DNA of 59,438 nucleotides from Streptomyces sp. 549. GTDB lineage: Bacteria > Actinomycetota > Actinomycetes > Streptomycetales > Streptomycetaceae. The notes beneath the pieces are model-generated. The model was not told the origin of the DNA. It worked only from the letters and a program-made list of their open reading frames with translations, and searched no databases. Made by a program: the position numbers and the translations under genes. Location of the stretch: assembly GCF_030124175.1 (NCBI RefSeq), contig NZ_JASKMT010000032.1, forward strand, positions 1-59,438, given 5' to 3'. Within the stretch, counting starts at the first letter, position 1. The number at the start of each line of letters is the position of its first letter. Below are positions 14,856 through 23,177 of the stretch, piece after piece.

Positions 14856-15941
14856 TCAGCAGCTGCGGACAGCGCCCGGCGACGCGTCACCCCGGGCCCG
14901 GCCGGGCGGGGGCGGGGGAACCGCCGGGTGGTCGGGCGAGGGCGGGTCGAGAAGACCGGCCTGCGCGATGAGGTAGGCGAGTTGGGCCCGGCTGTTGCTG
15001 CCGAGGAGGTCGGACGCCTTCTTGATGTGCGTGGCGATCGTCCGGGTGCTCATACCCAGCCGGCTGGCGATGGCCGAGTCCGTGTAGCCGTCGACCATGA
15101 GGCGCAGCACGTTCAAGCGCGTCGCCTCGGTGAGGAGTTGCGGGCGCTGGTGCTCGGTCCTGTAGGTGACCGGTTCCGCGCGTTCCCACACATGCTCGAA
15201 GATCGACGCCAGGTAGTGCACGACACCGCTGTCCCGGATCATGACCGCGGACATGTGGCGGGCGCCCTGGCTGTCGGGAATGAAGGCCAGGGACCGGTCG
15301 TAGACGATCAGTCGGTCGAAGACCTCGTCGACGGTGCGCACCTCCACGCCGGCTTCCGTGACGCGCTTGACATAGTCGAGCGTGGGGCCGTGGGCCCGCA
15401 CGGTGTGCTGGTACAGCGTGCGCTGGGCGATACCGCGGTCAGACGCCTCCAGCGCGCGGGGAAGCGCCTCCGCCAGCATCTCCGCGGGGTGCCCACCTCC
15501 GGGCTGGGCAGTGAGTACCTCACGCTCGCATGACTGCACGGCGTGCTCCAAGGCAGCGCTGATGACCGAGGGTCCGCTCAGTCGCTGGACGGAGGTGGAC
15601 ATCTCCTGCCGTATGCGCCGGTAGACGTCCTCCACCTGCAACATCACGGTGCGCATGGCGTTGAGCGCCTGCTGCTGCTCCATCATCGCCCGCTCCACCG
15701 GATGGGCCAGCGCCGCGGCTGCGACGTCGGGAGGCACCGGAACGAGTGTGCCCTGGTCGTCAGCGGCGGGCGTCAGAAGGCCCAGCACCTCCAGGCACGA
15801 GGGTGCCTCCCCCTGCGCTGAGCCGGTCGCGAGTGCCGCCTCGTAGTAGGTGAGGCCCTCGGGGCAGACAGTGGTGCGGAGCTGCGCACCGGTCTGAGAA
15901 CCCTCAAGGCGCATGTCCGAACTGCCCGCTATAGAACACAA
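14856..15941 (-). CDS. LuxR-type regulator with TrmB-like N-terminal domain
   Basis: This encodes about 361 aa. The C-terminal region has a clear LuxR helix-turn-helix (LLTEATRLNVLRLMVDGYTDSAIASRLGMSTRTIATHIKKASDLLGSNSRAQLAYLIAQ). The N-terminus resembles the TrmB-like segment of actinomycete regulators (LTYYEAALATG, then LEVLGLLTPAADDQ). There is no receiver domain. I propose TTG at 15941 as the start, because AAGGAGG sits 8 nt upstream; the ATG six codons earlier (15959) has no ribosome-binding site and itself encodes that SD sequence. It is divergent from the small peptide gene and the LysW-type operon, so it is the likely pathway-specific regulator of that cluster (inference by position). 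Confidence 0.85.
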   Translation of the reverse strand: MCSIAGSSDMRLEGSQTGAQLRTTVCPEGLTYYEAALATGSAQGEAPSCLEVLGLLTPAADDQGTLVPVPPDVAAAALAHPVERAMMEQQQALNAMRTVMLQVEDVYRRIRQEMSTSVQRLSGPSVISAALEHAVQSCEREVLTAQPGGGHPAEMLAEALPRALEASDRGIAQRTLYQHTVRAHGPTLDYVKRVTEAGVEVRTVDEVFDRLIVYDRSLAFIPDSQGARHMSAVMIRDSGVVHYLASIFEHVWERAEPVTYRTEHQRPQLLTEATRLNVLRLMVDGYTDSAIASRLGMSTRTIATHIKKASDLLGSNSRAQLAYLIAQAGLLDPPSPDHPAVPPPPPGRARGDASPGAVRSC

Positions 15942-16080
15942 TGTTTCCCCCTCCTTCATGATTCTGCAATGCCTGATCCTGATGCCTGTGATCACTTCAC
16001 GCAAGCTCCGTGCCCGGTGCATGCTTCCTGTAACGAAGCCAGCGAACAGCTGGCCATTCGGAACACTGGGGGGACCAGAA

Positions 16081-16266
16081 GTGAAGTCCGATGCATTTTT
16101 GAACGCCATGAGAGCGCTCGCTGCCACCGCGCTCGCCACCATCGCGCTGGTTGGTTTCTCCGCCCTTCAGGGGGGCGTTGAGGGCAGCGATGTGACCAAC
16201 CAGGCAACCACAACGTCGCTGGTCAGCAAGGCCGTCGTTCTGGGACATCAAAGCTGGGGCCCATGA
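16081..16266 (+). CDS. Small secreted or membrane peptide, unknown
   Basis: This encodes 61 aa. A short charged start (MKSDAFLNAMR) precedes one hydrophobic segment, ALAATALATIALVGFSAL, that could be a signal peptide or membrane anchor, and a polar tail ending VLGHQSWGP. The GTG start has GGGGGGA 8 nt upstream. It is divergent from the LuxR-type gene and is the first gene before lysW. A hairpin follows the stop directly, so this message may be more abundant than the enzyme genes. Similar tiny ORFs beside LuxR regulators could be signals, RiPP precursors or accessory proteins; nothing here proves any of these. The tail has no Cys and no RiPP motif I recognise. Confidence 0.6.
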   Translation: MKSDAFLNAMRALAATALATIALVGFSALQGGVEGSDVTNQATTTSLVSKAVVLGHQSWGP

Positions 16267-16277
16267 GCCGTCTCGCG

Positions 16278-16298
16278 AACCGCGACTTCCGCGCGGTT
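16278..16298 (+). terminator. Hairpin between small peptide gene and lysW
   Basis: AACCGCG (16278-16284) pairs with CGCGGTT (16292-16298) around a 7-nt loop, 11 nt after the peptide gene stop and 55 nt before lysW. It could be a partial terminator or attenuator. The stem is only 7 bp. Confidence 0.5.
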
Positions 16299-16353
16299 TG
16301 AGGACCACGCTTCGCATCAGGACGCATGCCGATTTTTGCAAGGAGATTCCATA

Positions 16354-16542
16354 ATGACCACCGCCATTGCGGCACCCAAGTGCCTTGTGTGCGACACCGA
16401 ATTCGCGGTTCAGGCCGACTGGGAAAAGGGTGAGATCACCGAGTGCGCCGCGTGCGGCCAAGAGCACGAGGTGGTGCAGAAAACTGACGGCCTCGTCCGT
16501 CTGGACCTGGCACCGGAGATCGAGGAGGACTGGGGCGAGTGA
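16354..16542 (+). CDS. lysW: Amino-group carrier protein, LysW-like
   Basis: This encodes 62 aa. LysW is a small acidic carrier that protects and ferries an amino acid attached through its alpha-amino group to the gamma-carboxyl of the carrier's C-terminal Glu. All hallmarks are present: a zinc-ribbon formed by CLVC and CAAC, a run of acidic residues, and the C-terminal EDWGE motif ending in the attachment Glu. AAGGAG precedes the ATG. It overlaps lysX by 4 nt (GTGA). Primary lysine synthesis in Streptomyces uses the diaminopimelate route, so a dedicated carrier beside transketolase and ligase genes points to secondary metabolism. Confidence 0.95.
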   Translation: MTTAIAAPKCLVCDTEFAVQADWEKGEITECAACGQEHEVVQKTDGLVRLDLAPEIEEDWGE

Positions 16543-17423
16543 CCCAGCACGCAGAGGTCCTTGTCTCGGCGACCATGCTGAGGCCCGACGAGAAGCTTCT
16601 TCTCCAGGCCTTGCGCGCCGAGGGACTGGCAGCGGCTCCGCTGCTTCGGGAAGACCTTGCGGGGGTGGTGGCGGGCGACACGCGCCCGCCCGGCCTCGCA
16701 CTCATCAGGAACCTGTCCCACCGCGACGCCGTCAGCGTCTCGCGCAGGCTTGAGCACAGCGGCGTGACCACGCTCAACCGTGCCGCAACCATCGAGACGT
16801 GCAACGACAAGGGGCTCCAGTCCCTGGTCTTCGCGCGGCACGGCATTCCGCACCCCCTCACCCTGCACGCCTTCAGTTACGACCAGGTGCGTGAGTCCGT
16901 GGCGCGGCTCGGCCTGCCCGCCGTCGTCAAGCCCGTCAGCGGCTCCTGGGGGCGCGGCGTCACGCGGATGATCAACCCCGAGTGCGTGGACGCGTGGGTG
17001 GGTGGTCGGGAGTCCACCGACGCCGCGGGCAAGCTCTTCCCGGTCGTCGTGCAGGAGTACGTCGACAAGCCGGGCCACGACCTGCGCGTGGTGGTCGTCG
17101 GCCGGACGCCCGTCGTCGCGATCCAGCGGGTCTCGCCCGACTGGCGCACCAACACGCACCTCGGGGCGGAGGTGCGCCGGACCGAGATCACCCCGCGGAT
17201 CGAGAAACTCTGCGCGCAGGTCGTCGACGTCCTCGGTGACGGCTTCTACGGGGTCGACCTCGTCGAGGACCGGACCACCGGGGAACTGCTGGTCCTCGAG
17301 GTCAACGCCAACCCCGACTTCGCCCGCTCCTCCGCACAGCACGGCGTGAACGTGGCCCGCCACCTGGCCGCGTACGCCGTGGAGTTGCTCGAACCCACCA
17401 CCGCCGCGCCGCTCTCCGCCTGA
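16539..17423 (+). CDS. lysX: LysX-like ATP-grasp ligase loading the carrier protein
   Basis: This encodes 294 aa of the RimK/LysX ATP-grasp family. It ligates the alpha-amino group of an amino acid to the C-terminal Glu of LysW with ATP. Visible features are the central ATP-binding segment (AVVKPVSGSWGRGVTRM), the DWRTNTHLGAE substrate region that corresponds to the specificity motif of LysX/ArgX, and the metal-binding ELLVLEVNANPDF. Start: GTG overlapping the lysW stop. Whether it takes glutamate or 2-aminoadipate cannot be read safely; glutamate would match the C2-extending transketolase downstream. Confidence 0.92.
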   Translation: MTQHAEVLVSATMLRPDEKLLLQALRAEGLAAAPLLREDLAGVVAGDTRPPGLALIRNLSHRDAVSVSRRLEHSGVTTLNRAATIETCNDKGLQSLVFARHGIPHPLTLHAFSYDQVRESVARLGLPAVVKPVSGSWGRGVTRMINPECVDAWVGGRESTDAAGKLFPVVVQEYVDKPGHDLRVVVVGRTPVVAIQRVSPDWRTNTHLGAEVRRTEITPRIEKLCAQVVDVLGDGFYGVDLVEDRTTGELLVLEVNANPDFARSSAQHGVNVARHLAAYAVELLEPTTAAPLSA

Positions 17424-17464
17424 GGCGGAGACACCGGAAGAGCCCGGAGACACCGGAGAAGACC

Positions 17465-18094
17465 ATGGAACTGTTCGACACCTCGACGGTGCTCACCCGC
17501 GTTCTCACGTCGGGCGTGGTGATGAGCATCGAGAAGAGCGACCGGGAGCTGCCCGGCCTCGAACGGCTGCTCAGCAAGCAGACCGGCCGCGCCAAGGCGG
17601 CCCTGTTCAACAGCAGGACCGGCGCCCTCCACGGCGCCCTCGCCGGCCAGGGCGTCGGACACGGCGACGCCGTGTCCGTGACCACGACCGACCGCACGAC
17701 GCTCGCGTTCCTCGCCTGGCTCGGCGTCACGGTCACAGCCGACGGCCCCGCCGCGTACGACCACGTCTCGCTCACCACGGAGAACGCCGACCGCCTGCCG
17801 CAGCTCGCCTCGGCTGCCACCGCCCCCGCGCTGGTGGTGGACCTGACCGGCCTCGGCTTCGGGCCCGCCGCCGCCGTACTCACCGACGACACCGCCGTCT
17901 GGGCTCGCGCCGAGCGACTGAAGATCTTCGGCGCATACGACCTCCGGACCATGTGGACGCAGGAGGAGGCCGACGCGGACCTGGTACCCGGCGTCCAGTT
18001 CAACTACCGGCTGAGCCCCCTGGTGGCCGCCTGCGCCCGGATGGCCCTCACCCAGGCGGCCATGCCGGCCGCCGCCCACGGAGCACGCTCATGA
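17465..18094 (+). CDS. Degenerate, short DegT-family aminotransferase-like protein
   Basis: This encodes 209 aa, about half the length of a DegT/DnrJ/EryC1 aminotransferase. Family-like stretches are visible: the N-terminal RAKAALFNSRTGALHGALAGQGVGHGDAVSV (cofactor-binding start) and the C-terminal PGVQFNYRLSPLVAACARMAL (substrate-domain entry). The segment with the pyridoxal-phosphate lysine and the C-terminal small domain is missing. It overlaps the complete DegT gene by 4 nt, so the two are translated together. The coding frame is intact and codon use is normal, so it looks like a retained partner or a recently reduced paralogue, not random decay. GGAGAAG precedes the ATG. Confidence 0.75.
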   Translation: MELFDTSTVLTRVLTSGVVMSIEKSDRELPGLERLLSKQTGRAKAALFNSRTGALHGALAGQGVGHGDAVSVTTTDRTTLAFLAWLGVTVTADGPAAYDHVSLTTENADRLPQLASAATAPALVVDLTGLGFGPAAAVLTDDTAVWARAERLKIFGAYDLRTMWTQEEADADLVPGVQFNYRLSPLVAACARMALTQAAMPAAAHGARS

Positions 18095-19410
18095 TCACTG
18101 ACTTTCCGGCAGCGCCGCTGCCCCTGCCGTCCGAGGCGGAGCTCGACGAGGAGCTCGCCGCGCTGGGCGGTGACGCCCTGATCCCCAAAGCCCTGCGCCG
18201 CACCCTCTTCCCCGTCATCACCAAGGAGGACGTGTTCAACCTGATGCTGGCCCAGCGTCAGGACCCGCAGAAGGTCGTCAGCGACTTCGCCGACGCCTAC
18301 CGCGACTACGTCGGGGCCAACCACGCCCTGCCCACCGCGAGCGGCACCTCCAGCCTGCACATGGCGCTTGTGGGCGCCGGCGTGCAACCGGGTGACGAGG
18401 TCATCGTCCCGGCGTTCACCTTCATCGCCACGGCCCAGGCGGTCGTCGCCGCGCACGCCGTCCCGGTGTTCGTGGACATCGACCCCGTCACGTACTGCAT
18501 GGACCCGGAGGCCGCCGCCTCGGCGATCACCGAACGCACCCGTGCGCTGATGCCCGTACACGTCCACGGCCTCCCGGCCGACGTGCCCGCGCTGCGCGCG
18601 CTCGCCGACCGGCACGGCATAGCCCTGGTCGAGGACGCCTCGCACGCCCACTCGGCGAGGATCGGCGACCGGGTGGCCGGGTCCCTCGGCGACGCAGCCG
18701 GACAGAGCCTGATGGCCGACAAGAACTTCCCGCTCGGCGGCGAGGGCGGTATCGCCTTCTTCAGCACCCCTGAAGCCCACGACCGGGCCGTCACGTACCT
18801 GGAGCGGCACGGCATCGACTACGGCATGTCCTGGATCGCCGCGGCGTTCGGCGCCAGCCAGCTCAGGCGGCTGCCGTACTACGACCGGATCCGCGCCCGC
18901 AATGCCGCGCTCCTCGGCGAGGCCCTCGACGGGACCGGCCTGTTCAGCCCGCCGCACGTCCCGGACGGGCACGTCCACGCGTACAACATGTACCGGATCA
19001 CCCTGCGGCCGGAGGCCGCGGGCCTCGACGACCTGCCCGTGCACGCGGTCAAGGAGGCCGTACACGAACTGCTCGTCGCGGAAGGCGTGCCCGCCCGCGA
19101 GTGGCAGAACACCCCCATTCCGTGCCACCTGCCCTTCCGGTCCCGCGACGGCTTCGGCAACGGCTACCCGTTCTCGCTCAACCCCGGCGCCGTGCGGGAC
19201 CACCGCCCGGAGGACTTCCCGGTGACCCTCGGCATGCTCGACAGCACCCTGGTGCTCTGCCGTGAGCTGCGCTCACCCGTCGAGTACGAGCGCGCCCTGC
19301 GGTACGCCGACGCCTTCCGCAAGGTGGCCCGACGGCCCGACGCCATTCGCAAGCGCGTCGAGGCCGGCGACTACCGGCGCCCGTACGAGAAGGCGGCCCG
19401 CCTTGGCTGA
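18091..19410 (+). CDS. DegT/DnrJ/EryC1/StrS-family PLP aminotransferase
   Basis: This encodes 439 aa. DegT-family enzymes transaminate keto sugars and keto acids with pyridoxal phosphate. Seen here are ALPTASGTSSLHMALVGAGVQPGDEVIVPAFTFIATA near the N-terminus, EDASHAHSA (the PLP-contacting Asp region), and MADKNFPLGGEGG carrying the Schiff-base Lys before the conserved GGEGG. In the proposed pathway it would aminate the ketone made by the transketolase on the carrier-bound intermediate, giving the second amino group of a DADH-like product. It overlaps the upstream partial DegT gene by 4 nt and lysY by 8 nt. Confidence 0.9.
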   Translation: MITDFPAAPLPLPSEAELDEELAALGGDALIPKALRRTLFPVITKEDVFNLMLAQRQDPQKVVSDFADAYRDYVGANHALPTASGTSSLHMALVGAGVQPGDEVIVPAFTFIATAQAVVAAHAVPVFVDIDPVTYCMDPEAAASAITERTRALMPVHVHGLPADVPALRALADRHGIALVEDASHAHSARIGDRVAGSLGDAAGQSLMADKNFPLGGEGGIAFFSTPEAHDRAVTYLERHGIDYGMSWIAAAFGASQLRRLPYYDRIRARNAALLGEALDGTGLFSPPHVPDGHVHAYNMYRITLRPEAAGLDDLPVHAVKEAVHELLVAEGVPAREWQNTPIPCHLPFRSRDGFGNGYPFSLNPGAVRDHRPEDFPVTLGMLDSTLVLCRELRSPVEYERALRYADAFRKVARRPDAIRKRVEAGDYRRPYEKAARLG

Positions 19411-20452
19411 CAACGACAAGAAGGTACGGGTCGCCGTCGTCGGCGCCAGCGGCTACACCGGCGGCGAAGTCGTCCGGCTGTTGCTGGAGCACCCCGGCGT
19501 GGAACTGGCCTTCCTCTCCGCCGAGCGCAACGCGGGTGCCGCGCTCGGCTCCGTGCACCCCTGGCTGCGCAACCACCCGGCCGCCGCCGGTCTCAGGTTC
19601 CGGCCTCTGGCCGAGCTGGAGGACGTGGACATGGCCTTCGGCTGCCTGCCCACCGGCGCCCTGCCCGAGCAGCTGCCCGTCATCGCGGAACGGGCCGAGC
19701 GGGTCCTCAACCTCGGCGGCGACTTCCGGCTCCGCGAAAGCGGGGACGTCGAGTCGTACTACCCGAAGACCGCTGGGAACCCGCCGCAGGAGGACTTCGC
19801 CTACTACGTACCGGAGTTGAGCCCCTCCGTCCCGAAGAGCCGGTTCATCAGCCTGCCCGGCTGCATGGCCGTCGCCTCCGTCTACGCGCTCTACCCGCTG
19901 TTCGCCGCATCCCTGGTCGAGCACCGGGTCGTCGTCGACGCCAAGACCGGTTCCACCGGCGGCGGACGTGGCAGCGGCGAACCGCCGGCCGAGCGCAGCG
20001 GGAACTTCCGCGTGCACAAGCTCCACGGCCACCGCCACGCGCCCGAGATCAGCCAGGCCATAGCCGAGTTCACCGGCACAGCCATGGACCTGCGGTTCGC
20101 CACGCACAGCCTGGACGTGTCACGCGGCATCATGGTCACCGCCTACACCGACCTCCGGCCGGGGGTCACCCCGCTGGACGTCAAGCGGGCCTACGCCAAG
20201 GCCTACGTCGGCAAGCCGTTCGTGCGGGTGCGCACCGCGCCCAGGGCGCCGCAGGACTTCCCGATGCTGAAGGCCGTCGTCGGCTCCAACGTGGCCGAGG
20301 TCGCCGTCGCCGTCCGCGACGGCCAGTGCGTCGCGGTGGCCGCGCTGGACAACCTCGTCAAGGGCGCCGCCGGCCAGGCCATCCAATCCATGAACCTGAT
20401 CTGCGGCTTCGACGAGACCGCGGGCCTGCCCACCACGGCGGTGTCACCATGA
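19403..20452 (+). CDS. lysY: LysY/ArgC-like acyl-phosphate reductase (carrier-bound semialdehyde formation)
   Basis: This encodes 349 aa of the N-acetyl-gamma-glutamyl-phosphate reductase family. It reduces a carrier-bound acyl phosphate to the semialdehyde with NADPH. The N-terminal Rossmann motif is VVGASGYTGGEV, the active-site Cys is residue 154 in SLPGCMAV, and the HGHRHAPEI histidine segment and C-terminal VKGAAGQAIQSMNL are typical. Start: TTG at 19403, 8 nt inside the DegT gene. ArgC for arginine synthesis is normally with argJBD; its place between lysX, aminotransferase and kinase genes supports the LysW role. Confidence 0.92.
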   Translation: MADNDKKVRVAVVGASGYTGGEVVRLLLEHPGVELAFLSAERNAGAALGSVHPWLRNHPAAAGLRFRPLAELEDVDMAFGCLPTGALPEQLPVIAERAERVLNLGGDFRLRESGDVESYYPKTAGNPPQEDFAYYVPELSPSVPKSRFISLPGCMAVASVYALYPLFAASLVEHRVVVDAKTGSTGGGRGSGEPPAERSGNFRVHKLHGHRHAPEISQAIAEFTGTAMDLRFATHSLDVSRGIMVTAYTDLRPGVTPLDVKRAYAKAYVGKPFVRVRTAPRAPQDFPMLKAVVGSNVAEVAVAVRDGQCVAVAALDNLVKGAAGQAIQSMNLICGFDETAGLPTTAVSP

Positions 20453-22308
20453 CGGCGAAACCCCTGTACGTGATCAAGGCCGGCAGCGCGACCCTCGACG
20501 TGGGGGCCGTCCACCGGGAGGTCGCTCTGCTGGTGACCCGCGGTGCCCGGGTGCTGCTGGTGGCCGGCGGCGCGACCGGAATCGAGCGGCACTACCGGTC
20601 CGCCGGACGCCCTATGCCCCAACTGCGGCTGGCCAACGGCGACTCGGTCCGCTACTGCCGGCCCGAGGAGATGCGGCATCTGGTCGACGCGTACGAGCAG
20701 GTCACGCTGCCGTCCGTCGAGCAGGGCCTCGCCGCACACGGACTGCGGGTGTTCACCGCGGTCGCATCGAGAGGCGGCCTGGTCAGCGGTCGCGCCAACA
20801 GGCCGCTCAAGGCCCTCAACGCCGACGACCGCCCAGTGATCGTCCGCGACCACCGGGCCGGGGTCCCCTCGGATGTCGACACCGTCCAACTGGCCGCGCT
20901 GCTCGACGCGTACGACGTGGTCTGCGTCTCCCCGCCGGTACGCGACGAAGCCGGCGGTACCCCGCTGAACGTGGACGCCGACGTCCTGGCCGCCGTGCTG
21001 AGCAACGCCCTGGACGCCGACCACCTGCGCCTGGTGACCGGCAGCGCCGGGCTGCTGACCGACCCCAACGACCCGGGCTCCACCCTGCTCGACGCCTACC
21101 CGGGCGACGGGGCGCGGTACGCCGGCGGCAGGATGCGCCAGAAGGTGCGGGCCGCCGAGATGGCCCTCTCCGGCAGCGCCGACGTCGCCATCGCCGGCCC
21201 GCACACGATGGCCGAACCGGAGAACTGGACCCGCTTCTGGCGCACCCGCGAGCCGGGGGCCGACCTCGGGCTGCTCACCAAGGTCGTCTCCGTGCCGTCG
21301 GTCTCGGGCGACGAGGCGGAACTGGCCGCGTACCTCGCTGACTGGTGCCGGGAGCGCGGCCTGGACGCCGAGGTCGATGCTGCGGGCAACCTGGTGGCGA
21401 CCCGCGGCCGAGGTCCCCGGCGGCTGCTTCTGCTCGGCCACCTCGACACGGTGCCGCACCGCTGGCCGGCCGAGTGGCGCGGCGACGAACTGTGGGGCCG
21501 GGGCAGTGTGGACGCCAAGGGCAGCCTCGCCAACTTCCTGGAGGTCCTGGCACACGCGCAGATACCGGAGGACGGCCAGCTGCGTGTGGTCGGCGCGGTC
21601 GAGGAGGAGGTGTCCTCGTCCAAGGGCGCCTTCCACGCCCGCGACCACTACCCCGCAGACGCCGTGGTCATCGGGGAGCCAAGCGGGTCGGGGACGCTGA
21701 CGCTCGGCTACTTCGGACTGTTCAAGCTGCGGGTCACCGCGTCAGTGCCCAGCGGCCACTCGGCCGGCATGGACGCGGTCTCGGCGCCCGACCTGCTGGT
21801 GAGGGCCCTCGACGACATCCGCTCAGCGGTGCTCAAGGAGGCGTCCGACGCGCTCAGCGCCATCATCGACGTCAGCAGTGAGACGGGACGTGCCCGGCAC
21901 CGGGCCGTGGGCGTCCTCAACTTCCGGGTCCCGCCGTCCGCCGGCCTGGAGCACCTGCGCACCGTCGCCCTCGGCGCAGGCGACCGGGAGGGCGTGGACG
22001 TCGAGGTCCTGCGAGCCACTCCCGGCCACGCCGGCGGCCGGTCGAGCACACTCGTCAAGGTGTTCAGCCGGGCCTTCGGCCAGGCCGACATCCGCCCCCG
22101 GTTCGTGGTGAAGAAGGGCACCTCCGACATGAACACCCTGGCCACGACCTGGAGGGACGTTCCGATGGTGGCGTACGGGCCGGGTGACTCCACGCTCGAC
22201 CACACCGACGAGGAGCGGATCGGCAGCATGGAGTACCGCACCGCCCGTTCCGTTCTCGCCGACGCCGTGAACCGCTGGTTCGCCCTGGACGAGGGGCTCG
22301 CCCGATGA
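20449..22308 (+). CDS. LysZ-LysK fusion: carrier-bound amino-acid kinase plus M20 hydrolase
   Basis: This encodes 619 aa in one open frame. Residues 1 to about 255 are an amino-acid kinase of the ArgB/LysZ type (YVIKAGSATL; LLVAGGATGIERHY; NVDADVLAAVLSNALDADHLRLVTG; GGRMRQKVRAAEMAL). From about 262 to the end is a LysK-like M20 metallopeptidase (PSVSGDEAELAAYL; LLGHLDTVP with the metal His; GRGSVDAKG; VGAVEEEVSSSKG; TSDMNT). The first domain phosphorylates the side-chain carboxylate of the carrier-bound amino acid; the second hydrolyses the finished amino acid from the carrier. In known systems these are separate proteins, so pathway opening and closing steps are joined here. ATG overlaps lysY by 4 nt. 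Confidence 0.9.
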   Translation: MTAKPLYVIKAGSATLDVGAVHREVALLVTRGARVLLVAGGATGIERHYRSAGRPMPQLRLANGDSVRYCRPEEMRHLVDAYEQVTLPSVEQGLAAHGLRVFTAVASRGGLVSGRANRPLKALNADDRPVIVRDHRAGVPSDVDTVQLAALLDAYDVVCVSPPVRDEAGGTPLNVDADVLAAVLSNALDADHLRLVTGSAGLLTDPNDPGSTLLDAYPGDGARYAGGRMRQKVRAAEMALSGSADVAIAGPHTMAEPENWTRFWRTREPGADLGLLTKVVSVPSVSGDEAELAAYLADWCRERGLDAEVDAAGNLVATRGRGPRRLLLLGHLDTVPHRWPAEWRGDELWGRGSVDAKGSLANFLEVLAHAQIPEDGQLRVVGAVEEEVSSSKGAFHARDHYPADAVVIGEPSGSGTLTLGYFGLFKLRVTASVPSGHSAGMDAVSAPDLLVRALDDIRSAVLKEASDALSAIIDVSSETGRARHRAVGVLNFRVPPSAGLEHLRTVALGAGDREGVDVEVLRATPGHAGGRSSTLVKVFSRAFGQADIRPRFVVKKGTSDMNTLATTWRDVPMVAYGPGDSTLDHTDEERIGSMEYRTARSVLADAVNRWFALDEGLAR

Positions 22309-23177
22309 CCGCCGTGCACGAGGCTCCGGTCCACGTGCGCCAGGACCGCGTCGGCGAGCCGTTCCCCGCCGACGCGCACACCGGCCACGCGGCGGCGACG
22401 GTCGCCCTGCTCACCGAACGTGCCGCACACGCGCGGCGGCTCGTCGTCGACATGGCCGCAGGGCCGCGCGGCTGCCACCTCGGTGGCAGCCTGTCCGTCC
22501 TCGACATCCTGGTCGCCGCCCTGCACCGCGCCCAGGCGGGCGACGGAACGGAGGTGGTGCTCAGCAAGGGCCACGCTGCCGCCGGTCTCTACGCTGCCCT
22601 GCACGTCAGCGGGGTGCTGCCGGAGAACCCGGCACCGCTGTACGGGCTGGCCGGGCACCCGTACACCGGGCACCCCGGGCCGAAGGTCCCCGGCGTGCGC
22701 TTCCCCACCGGCAGCCTCGGCCACGGCGTGCCCTACGCGGCCGGTTGGGCGATGGCCCGCAGGCTCGGCGGGCACGGCGGACTGGGGATCGCGGTCGCGG
22801 GGGACGGCGAACTGCAGGAGGGCCTGGTCTGGGAGAGCGTCCAGGTGGCCGCCGCGCAGCGGCTCGGCAACTTCGTGCTCGTCGTGGACCGCAACGGCGG
22901 CCAGAACGACGGGCTTGTTGAGGACATCTCGCCACTGCCCCGGCTGACCGAGCGCTTTGCCGCCTTCGGTTTCGACACGGCCGAGGTGGACGGGCACGAT
23001 CTGGCCGCGCTGACCGAACTGTTCGCGCGCGACCGGTCGGGCGCGAACCGGCCGCTCGCGGTGCTCGCCGACACCGTCAAGGGCAAGGGCGTCCGCGCGG
23101 TCGAAGGCAAGGCGGCCTCGCACTACGTCACGATCGACGCGGCCCGCGCCGCCAAGTGGAAGCGAACCATCCGATGA
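22305..23177 (+). CDS. Transketolase, N-terminal (TPP-binding) subunit
   Basis: This encodes 290 aa. It is the first half of a split transketolase: the thiamine diphosphate motif GDGELQEGLVWES...VVDRNGGQNDG (GDG to N) is intact, as are LSKGHAAAGLYAAL and GSLGHGVPYAAG. With the next gene it would transfer a two-carbon ketol unit to the carrier-bound semialdehyde, lengthening glutamate semialdehyde to a C7 keto-diol. The same chemistry is known for the DADH precursor of vazabitide and azinomycin. It overlaps both neighbours by 4 nt, suggesting one-to-one synthesis. Confidence 0.92.
   Translation: MTAVHEAPVHVRQDRVGEPFPADAHTGHAAATVALLTERAAHARRLVVDMAAGPRGCHLGGSLSVLDILVAALHRAQAGDGTEVVLSKGHAAAGLYAALHVSGVLPENPAPLYGLAGHPYTGHPGPKVPGVRFPTGSLGHGVPYAAGWAMARRLGGHGGLGIAVAGDGELQEGLVWESVQVAAAQRLGNFVLVVDRNGGQNDGLVEDISPLPRLTERFAAFGFDTAEVDGHDLAALTELFARDRSGANRPLAVLADTVKGKGVRAVEGKAASHYVTIDAARAAKWKRTIR

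Noticed and set aside
16354..22308. Primary lysine or arginine biosynthesis via LysW
   Set aside because: Streptomyces makes lysine by diaminopimelate and arginine by acetylated intermediates. The transketolase pair, two extra ligases and an exporter do not fit primary synthesis.
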